DNA of 8,517 nucleotides from Desulfobacteraceae bacterium (GTDB lineage: Bacteria; Desulfobacterota; Desulfobacteria; Desulfobacterales; Desulfobacteraceae). Location: contig WFQS01000678.1 in assembly GCA_015486915.1 (NCBI GenBank), forward strand, positions 1 through 8,517, given 5' to 3'. The position numbers were made by a program, and so were the translations under genes. Positions 7,292 through 8,517 of the stretch are shown one piece after another (the first letter of the stretch is position 1; every line of letters begins with the position of its first letter). Below the pieces are notes generated by a model. The model was not told the origin of the DNA. It did not search any database and was given only the letters and a program-made list of their open reading frames with translations.

Positions 7292-7325
7292 TTGTTCAGC
7301 TGGTCCTCATGGCCGTTTATAAGAA
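7292..7325 (+). repeat. Dispersed short repeat, copy 3 (between ampG and the DUF6178-like gene)
   Basis: TTGTTCAG, CTGGT, CCTCATGGC, CGTTTATAAGAA fills much of the 77-bp gap between the two minus-strand genes and matches copy 1 almost end to end. The main difference is the 5-base block after TTCAG. Even so, a palindrome is kept there (CAGCTG in place of CAGATCTG), and a hairpin can still form in a shifted register (GGTC-CTCAT-GGCC, with one T-G wobble). It has the same orientation as copies 1 and 2. Confidence 0.65.
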
Positions 7326-7336
7326 TATGATAAAAT

Positions 7337-8517
7337 TCACGCCCGGTACTGAGTTGAGTTGTGCGGTTTATTCCATGGCGCGCATTTAAATAAGAGCAGC
7401 ATTCCGGGCAGGGCTGCAAAGGTGCAGAACAGGAAAAAATTTTCCCAGCCAAAGAGTTTTGCAAGATAACCCGTGGGAGCCGATGCCATAACCCGCGGGA
7501 TTCCCATTAGGCTTGTTAAAAGGGCATATTGAGTTGCCGTAAATCTTTTGTCTGTCATTGCTGCCATGAATGCAGCATAGGCTGCAGTACCCATGCCGCT
7601 TGCAATATTTTCAAAGGCTATCACTGCTGCAAGCATGGCAATACTGTGTCCTGTAACTGCAAGCAGGGCAAAGCCCGCTGTGGATACTGCCTGGAAGAAT
7701 CCGAATATCCACAGGCTTTTGTTTATCCCGAGTTTCAGCATTATCACCCCTCCAGCAAATGTTCCGCCAAGGGTTGCCCAGAAACCGAATAATTTTACAA
7801 TGGTGCCTATTTCCGACATGGAAAATCCAATATCAAGGTAAAATGGAGTGGTCATGGCGCCTGCCATGCTGTCGCCTATTTTGTATAAAAGTATGAAGAT
7901 TAAAATATAAACAGCACCCTGCCTGCTGAAATATTCTTTTAAGGGTTCGATTACAGCTTCTGAGATTGATGTCGGTTTTCCGGGAATATTGGCGGGTTCC
8001 GGCGTTAAACAGGAGACAACAACTTCAGGAATCAGGCATAGTCCGAGAATTATGTACACCATGGAAAAAGGAATATGATCCGCCATGATAAGCCCCCCTC
8101 CGGAAGCTAAGAGCATCCCCATCCTGTAACCATAAATATACATGGATGATCCCAGTCCAAGTTCATTATCAGTTAAATCTTCCCTGCGGTAGGCATCCAC
8201 GACGATATCCTGGGAAGCACTGAAAAAGGTGACAAGCAAGGCCACAAAGGCAACCATAAACGGAGCTTTTGCAGGTTTGGTAAATCCCAGGGAACAGATG
8301 GATAAAATTAGCAGGATCTGGGCTGTTACAAGCCACCCCTTTCTCCTTCCGAGAAAAGGCAGGGTGAACCTGTCAAAAACCGGGGCCCATAGAAATTTTA
8401 AAGTATATGGAAGCCCCACAAGTGAGAATATTCCAATCACGGTCAGATCAACACCCTGTTTTTTCATCCACGCCTGTAATACTGAGATGGTGAGCAGAAG
8501 TGGCAGGCCGCATGAAA
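7337..8517 (-). CDS. ampG: AmpG-family muropeptide permease (5' end outside window)
   Basis: An MFS transporter that brings anhydro-muropeptides released from the cell wall into the cytoplasm for recycling; in some bacteria this pathway also controls beta-lactamase induction. The frame stays open to the window edge. An ATG at 8467 is internal: the residues before it (CGLPLLLTISVLQAW) match the conserved AmpG start region, so only about 10-20 residues are missing. Family marks, in order, are SLVGLPYTLKFLWAPVFDRF, then FLGRRKGW, then the signature SASQDIVVDAYRRE followed by GYRMGML. The ~392 residues seen hold about 12 hydrophobic helices, which fits the shorter AmpG form rather than the 491-residue E. 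coli protein with its longer C-terminus. It ends NKPHNSTQYRA, then TGA. No broken frame is seen. Its upstream regulation lies outside the window. Confidence 0.92.
   Translation of the reverse strand, partial: SCGLPLLLTISVLQAWMKKQGVDLTVIGIFSLVGLPYTLKFLWAPVFDRFTLPFLGRRKGWLVTAQILLILSICSLGFTKPAKAPFMVAFVALLVTFFSASQDIVVDAYRREDLTDNELGLGSSMYIYGYRMGMLLASGGGLIMADHIPFSMVYIILGLCLIPEVVVSCLTPEPANIPGKPTSISEAVIEPLKEYFSRQGAVYILIFILLYKIGDSMAGAMTTPFYLDIGFSMSEIGTIVKLFGFWATLGGTFAGGVIMLKLGINKSLWIFGFFQAVSTAGFALLAVTGHSIAMLAAVIAFENIASGMGTAAYAAFMAAMTDKRFTATQYALLTSLMGIPRVMASAPTGYLAKLFGWENFFLFCTFAALPGMLLLFKCAPWNKPHNSTQYRA

Noticed and set aside
5252..7325. Reading the three repeats as a CRISPR array or as insertion-sequence ends
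   Set aside because: Spacing is irregular (111 bp and about 1.9 kb), copies are in direct orientation, and no transposase or cas gene is present.
7243..7464. 73-codon minus-strand frame bridging ampG and the DUF6178-like gene, with several Cys
   Set aside because: It overlaps both genes out of frame; its Cys-rich look comes from the ampG sequence read in another frame.
7529..7792. Cys/His-rich 87-codon plus-strand frame
   Set aside because: Antisense to conserved AmpG sequence; the Cys and His codons are complements of Ala, Gly and Met codons in membrane helices.
8465..8467. ATG at 8467 as the ampG start
   Set aside because: Residues encoded upstream of it are conserved AmpG sequence (CGLPLLLT and LQAW), so the true start lies beyond the window.

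Overview
The window looks like chromosomal DNA from a Gram-negative bacterium, moderately AT-rich. A tripartite RND efflux system needs an outer membrane and AmpG belongs to peptidoglycan recycling, so the cell has a Gram-negative envelope. A DUF6178-like protein suggests Desulfobacterota (the sulfate-reducing 'Deltaproteobacteria'). That placement is an inference from family knowledge, not a search result.

Left half, plus strand (2-5247): an efflux operon in the order outer-membrane TolC-like protein (only its C-terminus is in the window), periplasmic adaptor (HlyD/AcrA type), RND inner-membrane pump. The adaptor and pump genes are 3 bp apart. The pump has its proton-relay aspartates. Its porter domains read like the CzcA/CusA group, but its membrane motifs read like drug exporters (HAE), so the substrate cannot be named. 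Adaptor and pump both carry low-conservation insertions: an Ala/Glu/Thr-rich cytoplasmic loop and a Cys/His-containing porter loop in the pump, and a Ser/Asn/Lys-rich loop in the adaptor beta-barrel.

Middle (5248-5387): a short gap between convergent genes, holding a two-part hairpin that may end transcription and two copies of a short repeat.

Right half, minus strand (8517-5388): ampG (muropeptide permease, 5' end beyond the window), then a 77-bp gap, then a 623-codon gene of the DUF6178 type with no known function. The same repeat occurs a third time in the 77-bp gap, in the same orientation, so the DUF6178 gene is flanked on both sides by it.

This dispersed repeat is the least explained structure in the window. 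Nothing here is a mobile element, CRISPR array, tRNA or rRNA, and I did not find a clearly new multi-gene system.
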